In this document: positions 23,949 through 36,568 of the stretch, one piece after another
Layout: each line of letters opens with the position of its first letter
Position numbering within the stretch: the first letter of the stretch is position 1
Source: Rutidosis leptorrhynchoides
Lineage: Eukaryota > Streptophyta > Magnoliopsida > Asterales > Asteraceae
Assembly (NCBI RefSeq): GCF_046630445.1
Contig: NC_092339.1
Span: forward strand, 56,801,001-56,865,000
DNA: 64,000 nt
Direction of reading: 5' to 3'
Notes under the pieces: generated by a model
What the model was told of the DNA's origin: nothing
Database searches by the model: none
Seen by the model: only the letters and a program-made list of their open reading frames with translations
Program-made: the position numbers and the translations under genes

Positions 23949-24011
23949 ATAATTGTCGCGCCTTGATACACAAGCCGGTTGCCTAGGTGGCAGACGTTCG
24001 TGAGGGGTTCT
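23949..24011 (-). other. Candidate small host exon (63 bp)
   Basis: On the minus strand a strong acceptor (TTGAATTACAG) precedes, and a consensus donor (GTAAGT) follows, a 63-bp segment far richer in G and C than its surroundings. Two of its three frames are open. It could be an internal exon of a host gene whose introns contain this nest. A single exon cannot be assigned to a family. Confidence 0.35.
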
Positions 24012-24062
24012 CTGTAATTCAAGTTAATAAGTTAGACTTAACATGTACCGCAAAGTGCATAG

Positions 24063-24084
24063 TTTTTTTTTTTTTTTTTTTTTT
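24063..24084 (-). repeat. Poly(T) run, probable poly(A) tail of a minus-strand retroposon
   Basis: Twenty-two T residues followed by CCCTT and then the SIRE LTR. On the far side of the SIRE element, 63529 onward reads, on the minus strand, as a 3' end with AATAAA-like TTAATAAAATTTTG, ending in TTGTTCAAAGG. The two halves together resemble the polyadenylated end of a LINE or processed transcript. Confidence 0.5.
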
Positions 24085-24089
24085 CCCTT

Positions 24090-24582
24090 TGTTGGTGCAT
24101 GAATCCCCAGCCGTAGCTTATTTCTTACGTTTAATACATTCGGTTATGTAATAATGTTTACTCTTGACTATTGATTACATTTGTGATTGTGCGTACTTAA
24201 TTTATTAAATGATCAATATGTTAAACTGCACACAGTCGACCGAGTGTGTATAGACACTCGACCGACTGTATCAGTCAAACGACCGAGTGTACACAGACAC
24301 TCGACCGAGTGTGTCTGTGTTCACTATATATACGGGTTTAGACTTCTTTGATGAGGTTACTCGTCCCATTCACCCTAAATCGTAGGTTTTCGTCTCCAGA
24401 GAACCCTAACACCATATACCACCGAAATATATCGTCTAGGAGTCGATCTAATCTAGGTTTTGCTCTAGGTTTGACCAATTCGATCCCAAAACGACCCATA
24501 TCTCGATTTAACCCTATTCTAGTGTATTCCGACTCTAGTTTAGAGTCCAAGCGACCTAAGATCCTAAGAATAAACGTCTACA
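24090..24582 (+). repeat. 5' LTR of the SIRE element
   Basis: It runs TGTTGGTGCATGAATCC to AAACGTCTACA, followed by AAG and the primer site. U3 holds CACTCGACCGAGTG-type palindromes directly before a TATATATA box. The 493-bp length is short for SIRE elements. Confidence 0.93.
24233..24332 (+). promoter_or_regulatory. SIRE LTR palindrome cluster and TATA box
   Basis: CGACCGAGTGTG and its reverse-type partner CACTCGACCGA alternate four to five times, forming imperfect palindromes such as CACTCGACCGAGTG, and are followed by TATATATA at 24325-24332. LTR palindromes upstream of TATA are a known Sirevirus trait. The 3' LTR copy is at 63179-63278. Confidence 0.7.
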
Positions 24583-24585
24583 AAG

Positions 24586-24598
24586 TGGTATCAGAGCT
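24586..24598 (+). promoter_or_regulatory. SIRE primer binding site, initiator-Met tRNA type
   Basis: TGGTATCAGAGCT follows the LTR after 3 nt and matches the complement of the plant initiator methionine tRNA 3' end. Confidence 0.93.
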
Positions 24599-25215
24599 GG
24601 AGTCTCTGGTTTTGCTTGATCAAATTGTTTTTGAGTCAAAAATTGGTGTTTTTGGTGTTTTTGGGTTTTAGTCAATTAATCTGCTTTTCTACGTTATTGT
24701 TGGTGTTTTTATTGTCAAAAGGTGTTTCTGGAGTCATCACTATTGTTTTCTACGTGTTGATTTTGTGTTTGTCATCCATAATCGATTGCAAAATCGATTT
24801 TTGTCTAGAAAACCCTAATAGTCGACCTGCTACTGTCAAGAACACACTCGGCCATGTGTGTACTGACAACCGATCGAGTGAGTCTTTAGATCGACCGTGT
24901 GAGCAGTTCAACCGACCGTGTGAGTTTTACCAGAGCCGTGTTAGTTTCCTAAAGTAAGTCGACCGTGTGAGTTAGTCACTCGACCGTGTGAGATAGTGAA
25001 CCGACCGTGGGAGATAGACAATCGGCCGTGTGAGTTAGTAATACCCAAGGCTCAGCTTGTAACGAAGTGCTGCCAAAATTTTGTCAGACAATCGACCGTA
25101 TGAGTCATACACACGACCGTGTGTCTCATTCAATCGACCGTGTGTCAAGGACAATCGACCGTGTGAATTTAAACAGCTCATAATTAACTTTAAATTTAAT
25201 ACTTAATCAATTAAA
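24599..25215 (+). promoter_or_regulatory. SIRE leader with a dozen CGACCGTGTGAG repeats
   Basis: Between the primer site and gag ATG there are about twelve irregularly spaced copies of CGACCGTGTGAG or close variants (roughly 24846-25163), spaced about 15-30 nt apart. They match the half-sites of the LTR palindromes. No supportable gene lies here; short ORFs in this stretch are chance. The repeats may act in RNA folding, packaging or protein binding; this is inference. Confidence 0.65.
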
Positions 25216-28200
25216 ATGTCTGACACAAACGAACAAGTGATGAATGAATACAGTGCATTAGTTATTGCACCTGGACTACAAAAACTATTACTGAATGAAA
25301 GTGAATCTGGTTCATCAAATAAAGTACCTAGACTTGACAATCTTAAGAACTTCTTGGACTGGAAAGTTAGGTTTGTTATTTACTTAAACGGTGTCGATTC
25401 TAGGCTTTGGGAATGTATTGAGAATCCGTATGTATGGCCATGCGGAGCAGATGGTGAACCTAAAGAAACTTCACAGTTTAGTCCTACAGAGCGTGAAGAG
25501 TACAATCTTGAGTGTAGATGTTATGCTCGGCTTACCCAAGCTTTGTCAAAGGAGATTTTTCAGCAATTTAAGAACCGAAACAAAACATCGTATACTATCT
25601 GGTTGGCTCTTCAATCTGCAACAGAAGGTACAACTACTTACCGTGCGACTAAGGGTAAGGTTTTGAAGGATGAGTGGAGGGTGTTTGCAGCTCTTTCATC
25701 AGAATCTCTAGGACAGACTTTGGAGAGATATCGATTATTGGTTGCAGAGATGGCAGATTATGAAATTGAGGTGCCTGATGAAAAGGCAGTAAGGGTGTTG
25801 AAAGATGGTCTTCCAGAAAAGTGGGATCATGAGATAGAAAAGATTCAGAACAGGTACAGTTCATCAGGTCGTCCGTTGACACTAACAGCTTTTACTTCGA
25901 AATTGATGGAGAAGGACATTCAGGATGAAGCAAAGAGAAAGAGACTTGGTTCTGTAGCTGCTGCTGCATCAACTTTAACCTCATCTTCTAGTACTCATGC
26001 TCCACTACAGACAACATACATATTAGCCAATGCTTCATAAATGTCTGCACCATCGTCTCAGTCCGGCTATTTTAATGCTAAATTACAAGCTCAAAATTCT
26101 ACAATTAAGATGATTGAAGATTCTCTGATTCAACAGACTCAGACTCAGACTCAGACTCCTGTGTTTTAAACTGAGAATATCAAGAAGAGATCTCGCGAAT
26201 CTATTCAGGAAGATATGGCATTGGCAGCTATTGTTGTTAACTCATACAACGATATGATTGGTGGACAAGTGCTTAATAGTCATCTTGAAAATGAAGACTA
26301 TGATCAGATTGACGAGGACGAGCTTGAGAGAATGGATATACTCTACTGTATGGGTAGCATTGTGAGACGTGCGAGAAAGTACTTGAAGAGAACAGGACAA
26401 AGATCATTGAGTTTAAATCGAGATTCGAAGTTCGGTTTTGATATGTCAAAGGTTAGGTGCTACAATTGTGATGAATATGGTCACTTTAAGAAAACTTGCA
26501 CAAGACCACCCAAGCCTGGTTTTCATGATCCTTTTCACCAGACAACCATCTCAGTTACTTCACAACATGTAATTGTAGAGAAAGAATCTTCGGGTTCTGT
26601 TCAATCTAAGGCTTTGACTACAACGTATGCTGATGAAGTATGTGACTGGTCCATCTCGGTAGATACACAGAAAGCTAACGTTGTGTTTGTAGGTAAAAGC
26701 GAAGCAGAAATTGAAGAGGAAAGAATTATTCGGAAAAATGCAGGTTGTACTGGTAAGGATAATCCGAATTGCACATGCTATGTGTGCAAATGTGATGCTA
26801 GGTTGAAGAGAGCAGAAGAGCTTATGAAATTCTGCTTCAGGAAGAGGATTAAAGATAGGTTGTATGATAAGTTTCGCAAAGCTAAGGACTTATCAGATCT
26901 TAAGTTTACTACTGACTCGTCTGATGAAGAAGAAGGGATGAGTTGTCATGTTGGTACTTGGTTCAGGAAAGAGTTGGAACATTTGCTCAACTATGATCTT
27001 AAGAATGGTGATGAGAAGATTGTTACGGTTCAGAGTACAGTTTGTGCAGATCAAGGTGAGGGTAAAGGAGGTTATGAGGCTGATTACTCAGATAGTACGA
27101 GCTCAGAGTCAGAATCAGAATCAGATGCAGATTCTCAGGTTGGAAGAAATGACTATGCATTCATGGCCAACACGTCCGGTAATGATAAGGTATGTATTGA
27201 CTCAGTTTCTAATTGTTCTAAATGCATTGGTTATGAACAGGAAATTGAGAGGCTTGAATGTGTTATCACTAAGCTTAATGAGATATCTGTTACATGTGAG
27301 ACTTGTCCTAAGCTTAGAAATGACCTTAAGAATCTAAGTTTGGAGAATCAGACTAATAAAAAGAACTATGATGATACGCTTTTCTACCTTAATAAACAGA
27401 AAAACTATGTTGATGTGATTAAGTCTTTAAAAAATCAGGTAGGTCACTTAAAATCAATTGTTATAGATGATGAAAAAGTGATTACTATGTATTTGGGACA
27501 CATAGAGACTCTTAAGGCAGAAAGGGATTCATTTAAGTTGAAATACGAGTCTGAGAAAGCTAGGATTGACAATTGGCAGAGGATGTCTTATGTGAAACAG
27601 ACTTTGAATCCTCCTAAACAGTAGGGTTTAGGTTGCAACCAGGTTGCCCCACCACTTTTGGGTGAGTATATTAACAAACCGGTTGAGAAATGTAAGGGCC
27701 CAGTTGTAGAACCAGGATATGGTAAGCGTAAGGAAACAACTGTTGAGAGTACTGGTAAAGTAGTTGAGTTAAAGAAACCTCTAGATGTTGTCTATGAAAC
27801 AGAGTCAGATACTGATATTGACATTGAGAAAGACAGCAAACCTTTTAAGCTTGTCACTAAACCGGTTACCATTCTGAAAAATCCTGCTAATGCTCGTAAG
27901 ATGACTGAAAGTCAAAAGGCTCAGTCTAAGAACACCGTGACTCCCAAACAGAATAAGAAGAAGAACACTCAGGGAGTGTCACCTAAGTTTGTCAGTAAGG
28001 GAAGGATAGACGAAACAGGTCCTAAGTTAGAACAACCACCAAAAGGTGCGAGTTCCAATTCTGGTAATGTGTCCAAGTATGTTCCGCCTGGTCGTCGACA
28101 GACTGTTAAGCAACAAGTCTCGTCATCCCTATGACTAGACAACATACTGAACCACCTAGGAGACAGTTTTCACCAATTAGACGCAAATTGTTTAATTCTC

Positions 28201-28571
28201 ATGATTTTGATAATGTTAACTGCTTCAATTGTGAAAGGTTGGGACATAGGGCTATGAATTGTAGACCCATTCGACAGACACCTAGAAGGAAGGTTGATCT
28301 TAGTCCAAATCGTTCCTTTAATAGGAGATCACCTTCACCTGTGTTTAATTCTTCTTCTGTGAAAACAAATGATAAAAAGGCTTTTCAAACTAATGATTAC
28401 TATAGAAAACCATTACCGAATAACACAGTTTGGAAACCCAAATCAGAAGTTAAGGGTATTCAAAATCCTGAAGGTCCTTCTGGATCTAAAGGACAATGGG
28501 TGGAGTTGCCAGTTGTCAGTGTTGATGGGAAACCCACTGCCGTTAGGGCATGGGTGGCCATTTCTAACTAA
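25216..28571 (+). pseudogene. SIRE gag, broken
   Basis: Starts at ATG 25216 (MSDTNEQ). The capsid-like N-terminal half is intact to TAA 26038-26040. Further in-frame stops follow (TAA near 26167, TAG near 27622), and the frame shifts near 28130. Two CCHC knuckles are visible, CYNCDEYGHFKKTC near 26460 and CFNCERLGHRAMNC near 28221, with an unusual Cys-rich segment (CTGKDNPNCTCYVCKC) near 26745 between them. Acidic, Ser-rich and coiled-coil-like stretches fill the centre. The roughly 1,100-codon length agrees with the extended gag of SIRE elements. It ends with TAA 28569-28571, in the same frame as pol. Confidence 0.88.
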
Positions 28572-31025
28572 TCCTCTTACTTTAATGTGCAGGTCACCTA
28601 CAATCCACACTGCAGTACTTGGATTGTTGATAGTGGGGCGTCCAGGCATATGACAGGGAACTTGTCTTTGCTGTCTAATGTGAAAACAGTGGATGGAGGA
28701 CCAGTTTCTTTTGCAGGTAGTGAAGGAGGATTTATTACTGCTCGGGGGGTTATTGCTAATGAGAACGTCAGCTTTGATAAAGTTAATTATGTAGAGCTGA
28801 TGTCGAACAATCTGCTTTCAGTTTCACAAGTTGCTGACAAAAAGTATACCATTGCTTTTGATGATAAGTTTTGTTATATTTTGAGAAAAGAGTTTGTAAT
28901 TCCAGAAAACATGATTCTGATGACAGCTCCAAGGTGCAAGGATCTCTATATCCTTGATATGCGTAAGGCTTATGTTAAAGCAGCTACAAGCCATCAGGCA
29001 TTCGTTTCTAAGGCTACTGAACAGGAGTCGATTATCTGGCATAAGCGTATGGGTCATCTGAGTCTAAGGAAGATGAATAATCTAGTCCACAATGAATTAG
29101 TTGAAGGTGTGAATGTTAAAAGTTTTCATATTCCTGAAGGTTGTCTTCCGTGTAAGCAAGGGAAACAGACTAAGAAGTCACATACTGCCAAGAAGCATCA
29201 TTCAGTTAATATTCCTTTAGAATTGTTGCACATGGATCTCTTTGGTCCAGTTAACTATAAAACTCTCACCGGAGAGTCTTATTACTTGGTAGTTACAGAT
29301 GAATATTCCCGTTTCTCGTGGGTTGTGATGTTGAAACACAAGTCAGATACTTTCGATCATATTAAAGTTTTGATTCTGAAGCTCGAAAGTTTGTATAAGC
29401 TGAAGGTTAGAAAGATTAGTACTGATAATGGTACGGAATTTAAGAACAATCAGAAGCTGCTGTTCTGTAATGAGAAGGGGATACAAAAATAGTTCAGTCC
29501 TGCTTATACACCTCAATCAAACGGTGTAGCTAAAAGAAAGAATATGACTCTAATTGAAACCGCAAGATCAATGCTAGCAGATTCATGTCTTCCAATTGTT
29601 TTCTGGGGTGAAGCTGTGAGTACTGTATGCTACGTGATGAACAGAGTTCTGGTGGTGAAAATACATGGTAAAACATGTTATGAACTGTTACACAAGAGAA
29701 AGCCAAACATTAAACATTTTGAACCCTTTGGTGCACTTGTACTATTCTGGTACGAGACGTTGGAGGAAAATTTAATTCAAAGGTGATCTCTGGTATCTTC
29801 TTGGGATATGGGAATCCGAACAAATGGGTGTATAATACTGAGTCAAAGTGTGTGGAAGAACGTTATGATGTTGATATTCAACGCAATGCTCCACCTCGTG
29901 TTAGTAAAGGGTTCGCATGGCAGTTTGAATATGATAAGTTATTTGATTCCTTCAATCTTCCACCAGTTACTACAGATGAAGAAGTTCTGACTCAGATATT
30001 GTTTGATTCGCAAAACTCTTCTGAGAATGTTATCACTATTCCAGCGCAGGTTCAGAATCCAGTTTCTAGCTTTCAACCAAGTCCACAGAGTGTTAGAGGT
30101 GATTTTGATTCAAATGAGGACGGGGTAGTATATACAGATGAAGATAGTGAGCTTGAAGATGACGAGGAAGTTAGTCGAACGTAACTAACATAGGAACATC
30201 TTAATCCTCTATATAATCAACCACCAACTGTAACAGTGACTGAACCGCCAACTGAAGCAGGAGGTGTACGTAGATCTAATCGTGTTATTCTGCCACCTAA
30301 ATGTCTTGATGATTATTATGTGGATTCAAGAGGTATTTCTCACATTAGTATTCCTCAAGCGAAGTCTAATAAAGCTTCTACATCTGGAGTTCCGACTACA
30401 TCAGAGGTTCCCGTGACTAGTGTAAGTTCAACAGTAGCAGAAGATGTTCAGACAGAGAGTGCGAATGTGGTAACAGCTTTTTATTCAACGTTGAATAAGA
30501 CAGGAAGAATATTTGTGCATGCTCACTCATGTTATGTGTGTCAAATTGAACCTAAAGATGCTTATGAGGCATTGAAGTTTGACGAGTGGGTTAGTGCAAT
30601 GCAAGAAGAGTTGTTACAATTTAAACATTTAAAGGTTTGGAAGCTAGTCAATCCACCACATGGTTGTGTGACCTATGGTCTTCGATGGGTTTTGAAAAAT
30701 AAGAAGGATGAACAGGATATTGTTATTAGAAACAAAGCTAGACTGGTGGTAAAGGGATATCAACAGATCCCTGAAATTGACTATGATGAGGTTTTTGCTC
30801 CGGTTGCACGACTGGAAGCAATTAGGATTTTCTTGGCTTTTGCATCCTTCATGGGTTTTAAAGTTTTTCAGATGGATGTTAAAAGTGCGTTTTTGTACTG
30901 CGAGATCAATCAAAGGGTTTTTGTTGAACAACCACCTGGTTTCGAAGATCCATATTTCCCAGAAAAGGTTTATCGACTTGAAAAGGCACTTTATGGTCTT
31001 CACCAAGCTCCTAGAGCATGGTATG
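28572..31025 (+). pseudogene. SIRE pol, 5' part: protease, integrase, first half of RT
   Basis: The frame continues from gag beyond a single TAA. Protease has WIVDSGASRHMTGN near 28620. Integrase has GHLSLRKM and CLPCKQGK (zinc finger), D in LLHMDLFGP and D in ISTDNGTEF. The third catalytic residue, normally E in NGVAER, reads NGVAKR, so this integrase would be inactive. Damage: TAG 29490-29492, a frameshift near 29760, and TAA 30182-30184 with another stop just after. RT begins near 30590 (WVSAMQEEL) and runs through FQMDVKSAFLYCEI to GLHQAPRAW, where E2 is inserted. GTATG at 31021-31025 is the target site. Confidence 0.92.
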
Positions 31026-32872
31026 TGATAATGTTAAAAATGAACATATATTTCATAGCATTATCCCTCAAGAAAGACAAGCTTTTAGTTGCAATTGTTC
31101 TATTTACAAGTGATATTCGTTTAAATAATAAAAGGTGAAGACAAAAGATAGATTCGACGAATTGAAGACGCAAACGACCAAAAAGCTCAAAAGTACAAAG
31201 TACAATCAAAGTGGTTCAAATTATTGAGAAGAAACGTCTCAAAATTACAAGAGTACAAGACGCAAAACACAAAATACAAGATATTAAATTGTACGCAAGG
31301 ACGTTCGAAAATCCGGAACCGGGACCAAAGTCAATTCTCAACGCGCGACGCAACGGAGCTAAAATTACAAGTTAACTATGCACATAAATATAATATAATA
31401 TAATATATAAATAATTCTTAAAAATTATATATATATTATATATATTTATAAAACCGTCGACAAGAAGCAAACAACAAAATGTGAGGTGGAAAAGCAGGCC
31501 ATACGATCGCATGGCCTGGAAGTGAAAATTCCATGCGGTCGCATGGCCCTGAAATGCTGGCCACATCTATAAAAGGCGACGAGTTTCAGCAAACAAAAAC
31601 ACATCTTTTTCTTTCTCCATCTCCCACGCATATATATATAAGGGTATGTTAGCGAATTTTGTAAGGGTGTAAGTCGAAATTCTGTCCGTGTAACGCTACG
31701 CTATTATTAATCATTGTAAGTTATGTTCAACCTTTTTAAATTAATGTCTCGTAGCTAAGTTATTATTATGCTTATTTAAGCCGAAGTAATCGTGATGTTG
31801 GGCTAAAATATTAAAGATTGGGTAATTGGGTTTTGTACCATAATTGGGGTTTGGACAAAAGAACGACACTTGTGGAAATTAGACTATGGGCTATTAATGG
31901 GCTTTATATTTGTGTAATTAAATGATAGTTTGTTAATTTAATATAAAGATTTACAATTGGACGTACCTATAAATAACCATATACACTCGATCGGACACGA
32001 TGGGCGGGATATTTATAAGTACTAATAATCGTTTATTTAACCGGACACGGGAATGGATTAATAGTCAATGGACTTATTAAAACAGGGGTAAATTATATAC
32101 AAGGACACTTGGTGTAATTATAGTTTAAGTCCCCAATTAGTTGGAATATTTGACTTCGGATATAAGGATAATTTGACGAGGACACTCGCACTTTATATTT
32201 ATGACTGATGGACTGTTATGGACAAAAACTAGACGGACATATTAAATAATCCAGGACAAAGGACAATTAACCCATGGTAATAAACTGAAATCAACACGTC
32301 AAACATCATGATTACGGAAGTTTAAATATGCATAATTCCTTTATTTCATATTTAATTGCACTTTTAATTATCGCACTTTTATTTACTCTCATTTCATATT
32401 TAATTGCACTTTTAATTATCGTACTTTTTAATTATCGCAATTTTATTTTATCACCTTTTAATTTATCGCACTTTAATTATTGTCATTTACTTTACGTTTT
32501 AAATTAAGCTTTTTAAATATTTAAGATTTTACATTAGGTTTTAACTGCGACTTAAGTTTTAAACTCGACAAACCGGTCATTAAACGGTAAAAATCCCCTT
32601 TTATAATAATAATACTACTTATATATATATATTTATATACAGATATAGTTTTTAAAAATATAGCGTTAAACTTGGCGAGTTCCATGTGGACGAACCGGAC
32701 TTACTAAAAACTACACTACTGTACGATTAGGTACACTGCCTATAAGTGTTGTAGCAAGGTTTAGGTATATCCACTCTATAAATAAATAAATAACTTGTGT
32801 AAAATTGTATCGTATTTAATAGTATTTTGTAGTAAAAATATAACTATTTTGTACCCCTTCGCTTTAACATCA
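31026..32872 (+). repeat. 5' LTR of E2
   Basis: It starts TGATAATGTTAAAAATG and ends GCTTTAACATCA. It is related to the E1 LTR throughout but carries a different palindrome block. Unlike the 3' copy it lacks a long (AT)n tract after the TATA box. Confidence 0.92.
31497..31576 (+). promoter_or_regulatory. E2 LTR palindrome pair plus TATA box
   Basis: GGCCATACGATCGCATGGCC (one mismatch from perfect) and CCATGCGGTCGCATGG stand 14 nt apart, followed by TATAAAAGG at 31568. The 3' LTR copy at 51163-51182 is a perfect 20-bp palindrome. E1 has an unrelated CCGCGACTCGCGG pair at exactly this place. Confidence 0.72.
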
Positions 32873-32880
32873 AGTATTTT

Positions 32881-32898
32881 TTGCGCCGCTGCCGGGGA
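32881..32898 (+). promoter_or_regulatory. E2 primer binding site, tRNA-Asp type
   Basis: TTGCGCCGCTGCCGGGGA lies 8 nt after the LTR end, as in E1, with one extra change at the first base. Confidence 0.85.
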
Positions 32899-33594
32899 AC
32901 TACTTAAACGTCGGAAGCGAAACGCTATATATATTAAAAAAAAAAAATCTTAGTTTACTTTTGTAAAAATACGCTTTTGTAAAAATACGTTTTAAATATT
33001 AAAAATACAAAAATATAAAAAGAAAAAAATATATATATATTTTTAAGAGTTTGTTTAAAATATATAAAATTTTTATTTTTATTTAAAAATTAAGTTTTTA
33101 TTTAATTTTTATATATATTTTGTATAAATATAAAACAGCAAAAAAAAAAATATAAAAGTAAAATCACTCGGCCTGGTACTGTAGCAGCCCATATTCTGGC
33201 CTAGAACCATTAACCATGCGACCGCATGAAATTATAATGTAAAATCCATGCGACCGTATGGCCTTGTCTGACACGCCACATCTGACCTGGTACTGCAATA
33301 ATTACGGTGTATTAATTATTATTATTATTAATTAAAACCCTAATTAGGGTTTATTAGTTAATTAATTTCTAATATTAGTTTTAGTTTTATTTATTTAATT
33401 TGTATTTTTAGTTTTAATTAGTTTTAATAAATTATAAAATTAATACTTTTATAAATAAATAATATAAAAATAATATTTTTATAAAAATTGTACTTTTTAC
33501 AACTTTAAGTTTATTTTTATATTGTGTATCTTTATATTTGTTTTAGCGTAATATTTGTATTTTTCGTTCGTATTTAGTTTTAAGTCATAGTTTT
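32899..33594 (+). other. E2 leader, first part, with palindromes
   Basis: AT-rich leader without a gene. CCATGCGACCGCATG (33214-33228) and CCATGCGACCGTATGG (33246-33261) form the leader palindrome pair, of the same motif family as the E2 LTR. The leader is cut at 33594 by chromovirus B and resumes at 44966. GTTTT at 33590-33594 is the duplicated target. Confidence 0.75.
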
Positions 33595-36521
33595 TGTCAT
33601 AACCCGTCCTTAACCGTAAGAACGTGTTAGATAACGTATGATTTCATTGCGAGGTATTGACCTCTATATGCGACATTTTTAAAAGAAAAACTGCATATAT
33701 TATACATTACAAACCATGATTCTTATTTTTGATACAAGCTTTGGACGAAATAAAGATGATTATCGTTTAGCGATAATCTTCGACTTACAAACTTTACAAA
33801 TGATGATAACAACACGATTTCTAGCATATTTTACAACACAAGTTCTTAGATATGCAGTCTTATTTTTGACACAAATATGCGTACGCAAGATCCTGCTCAA
33901 ATTCAACATAATGCAGCGGAAGCTTTTAGAAATCACCTGAGAATAGACATGTTTTAAAAGGTCAACATAAAGTTGGTGAGATATAGGTTTAGTGCCGGCA
34001 GCAATATATATATATAGACCACAAGATTTCGTATATAAACATTTTAATAAAAATATTCTAAGTGGTTGAGCACTTGGTAACCATACTTAACATTTAATCA
34101 CGTCGCATATTCCCTTTATTATGAAATCTTACTACACCGTACCAAGTGTAGTCACGAAACGAAGTACTGTGCAACCGTTGAATACTGGTCGTCCAGTCCG
34201 GTTGGGGTTGTCAGGCCCGATAGATCTATCAACAGGATTCGCGTTTACAATACCGCTGTAAATATTAGTTACCAAGCTACAGGGAAGTATGCCAGTGGTA
34301 CAACTCAACGTAGAATATATTTTTCAGTTACTTGTGTCCATATTGTAAAACATAAAATACATGTATTCTCATCCCGAAATATTTAGAGTTTAAAAGTGGG
34401 ACTATATACTCACTTTCGTCTTGAAGATATATATATATATAATTTGACTTGGTCTCCGGTTGATATCACGAACCTATCCATATATAATATATCAATACCT
34501 TTTCTTTTTAAACAAACGTCACATATATATACTTGTTATACTTTTAATACTTTGAATAATTCCTTAGTCCGTAGTTAGCAGTTCGTTGTTAGTAATTCAA
34601 TTTTAATGGTTCATTTTTAGATGTTTAATATACCCGCAATGAAATAAATAAAACCCCCAACGAAATAAATAAAACCCCATCGTATATGTATTGGTCGAGA
34701 TTAATCTTGACCCACGGTACCGGTGTTGTCAAATGACGTGTTGCGTACATAAAGTACCGGTGTTGTCAAATGACGTGTTGCGTACAATCATGGGATCTTA
34801 TGATTAATCTTCTCGTGTTGTTTACGGGTGATCCTGAACCATATAAAATTAAATTATGAGTACATATATATAAAATATCATGTTATTTTAAAAAGATGTG
34901 ATTTATTTAATTTTCTCCAATTATTTTCGTAGCTAAACTAGTCTTAGATATCCGATCTCGTTTTGGTCATAGTTTCTTCGTTACAACTCCGTTTTCGTTG
35001 ATTCAACTTGCCACTTCCTTGGATCGAGTCCCTCTTTAAGACTATGAACTGTAAATACCTTAGTTTGTATTCGAAATCACAGGTCATAGGTCAAACTTTA
35101 GTGAAACTTATGAAGTTAATCATTTTCCATCATGTAAACAACCTTAAATGATTATTTTTTCTAAAAATACTTATACTTTGAGTTAAATCATGAAATTTTT
35201 ATGTGTTATCATATTCATAGTAAAAATCATTTTTCCAGAACATAAACCTCCAATTCAAAGTTTAAGTTAGTTTTTAATTATCCAACCCAAAACAGTCCCC
35301 GGTGGCACTCCGACGTCGTAAAAACAGTTTTTAAGATAATCTTTGAAAAACCAAGTTATACCTTGTTAAATTAGCATATATTTAAGTTATATTACAGGTC
35401 TTGGAGTATTTTAAAAGTTAAGTTAGAAGGATCTATTTAGTTTGCAAACAAGTTTGAAAACATTCAAACTATGTTCTTGTTGTTAAAATTTTATACCACA
35501 AAATAAGATAGCTATATATATATGAATCGAATAAGGTTATGAACATAGATTCTACCTCAAATTCCTTGGACAAGGTTGCTGTAAAAGAGGAGTAAGAACC
35601 TAGAACTAAAAGGGTGATGGAAGTGGATGAAAGATTGGAAGTAAGTTGGTGTTCTTGGAAGGTTTTCTTGAAGTATTTTTGTAAGGGTTTTCTTATGATG
35701 ATTAAGTGATGTTTTGAAGCTAAAAACTTATGAGGACCTTGAAGAACACTTGAAGGTTGAAGATAAGAGAGTTTAGAAGATCATTTAACTTGAAAGAAAA
35801 TTGTTATGAAAGTGTGCATATGTGTATATAGGCGTATATATGTATATGTATATATAGACTTTATTTTTTTGATTTTTAGCTCAAAAGTCCTCATATATGA
35901 TCCCACATGTATTGACTAATCAAAGGCTGCTAAGATCATATAATTGAAGTCTAATAATTGGTATTTTTCAATAGTAAAACTTCTAGAAACTGCGTATTTA
36001 TACGGATACATATACCCTAAGTATACATATAGAAATCTTGTGAAAACGGAACGAGGATTCAAATATAGCTATCTTTTGTGAATATACTTATATGGTTTTA
36101 TGTATTTAAGTCCTTAAAAATGATTAAATACATTACTTATACGATATATGTATAAACATTATATGTCATAAGTATTTAAGTCAAATAACGTTACGTATGG
36201 TTATCGTTTTGAAAACTTAAGTTAGTAGTTTCAAAATATACTTATAACTTATTGTTATTAATACAAAATGAGGTATTAAAACATCCTTAAATCATGTTAA
36301 ACATGTATATATACATATATATATATACAAACGTATAATTATCATATATTGTATAGTTCGTGATATCATCGGTCAAACTAGACGGTCAAACGTTGTGTAA
36401 ATCTCTTTTCGAAAAACATAAGTCTCGACAATTTGGATTGCTTATCATGTTGGTAAGGTTTAATTTATGTAAATATTAATCTTATAAGTATAGAATGATC
36501 GAAAAAGTGCGGGTCGTTACA
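33595..36521 (-). repeat. 3' LTR of chromovirus B
   Basis: On the minus strand it runs TGTAACGACCCGCACTTTTTC to CGGGTTATGACA. It contains the perfect palindrome GATAGATCTATC (34219-34230) and a tandem duplication of a 37-bp unit with AATGACGTG (34717-34786). Short ORFs such as 33716-33940 recur in both LTRs only because the LTRs are copies. Confidence 0.94.
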
Positions 36522-36533
36522 TTACCTCCCCGT
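36522..36533 (-). promoter_or_regulatory. Polypurine tract of chromovirus B
   Basis: Minus-strand ACGGGGAGGTAA abuts the LTR start TGTAACGACC, parallel to chromovirus A at 1890-1901. Confidence 0.82.
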
Positions 36534-36568
36534 TAAATAAATTTCGTCCCGAAATTTTAAAATTGTAC

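Larger units (their letters stand above)
23273..24089. other. Flanking DNA outside identifiable elements (possible host intron)
   Basis: About 800 bp with no LTR features and ordinary plant intron-like composition. It holds a candidate 63-bp minus-strand exon at 23949-24011 and a T22 run at 24063-24084. The SIRE element is inserted at its right end. Confidence 0.5.

Noticed and set aside
24348..24671. 107-codon ORF in the SIRE 5' LTR, partly repeated at 63294-63569
   Set aside because: It spans LTR, primer site and leader, and is duplicated only because LTRs are duplicated.
24846..25163. Regularly recurring CGACCGTGTGAG units resembling a CRISPR array
   Set aside because: Units are short, diverged and irregularly spaced, spacers are not of constant length, and the context is a plant retrotransposon leader.
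33716..33940. 74-codon ORF repeated at 42167-42391
   Set aside because: Both copies lie in the two LTRs of chromovirus B, on the strand opposite to the element, so repetition reflects LTR identity.
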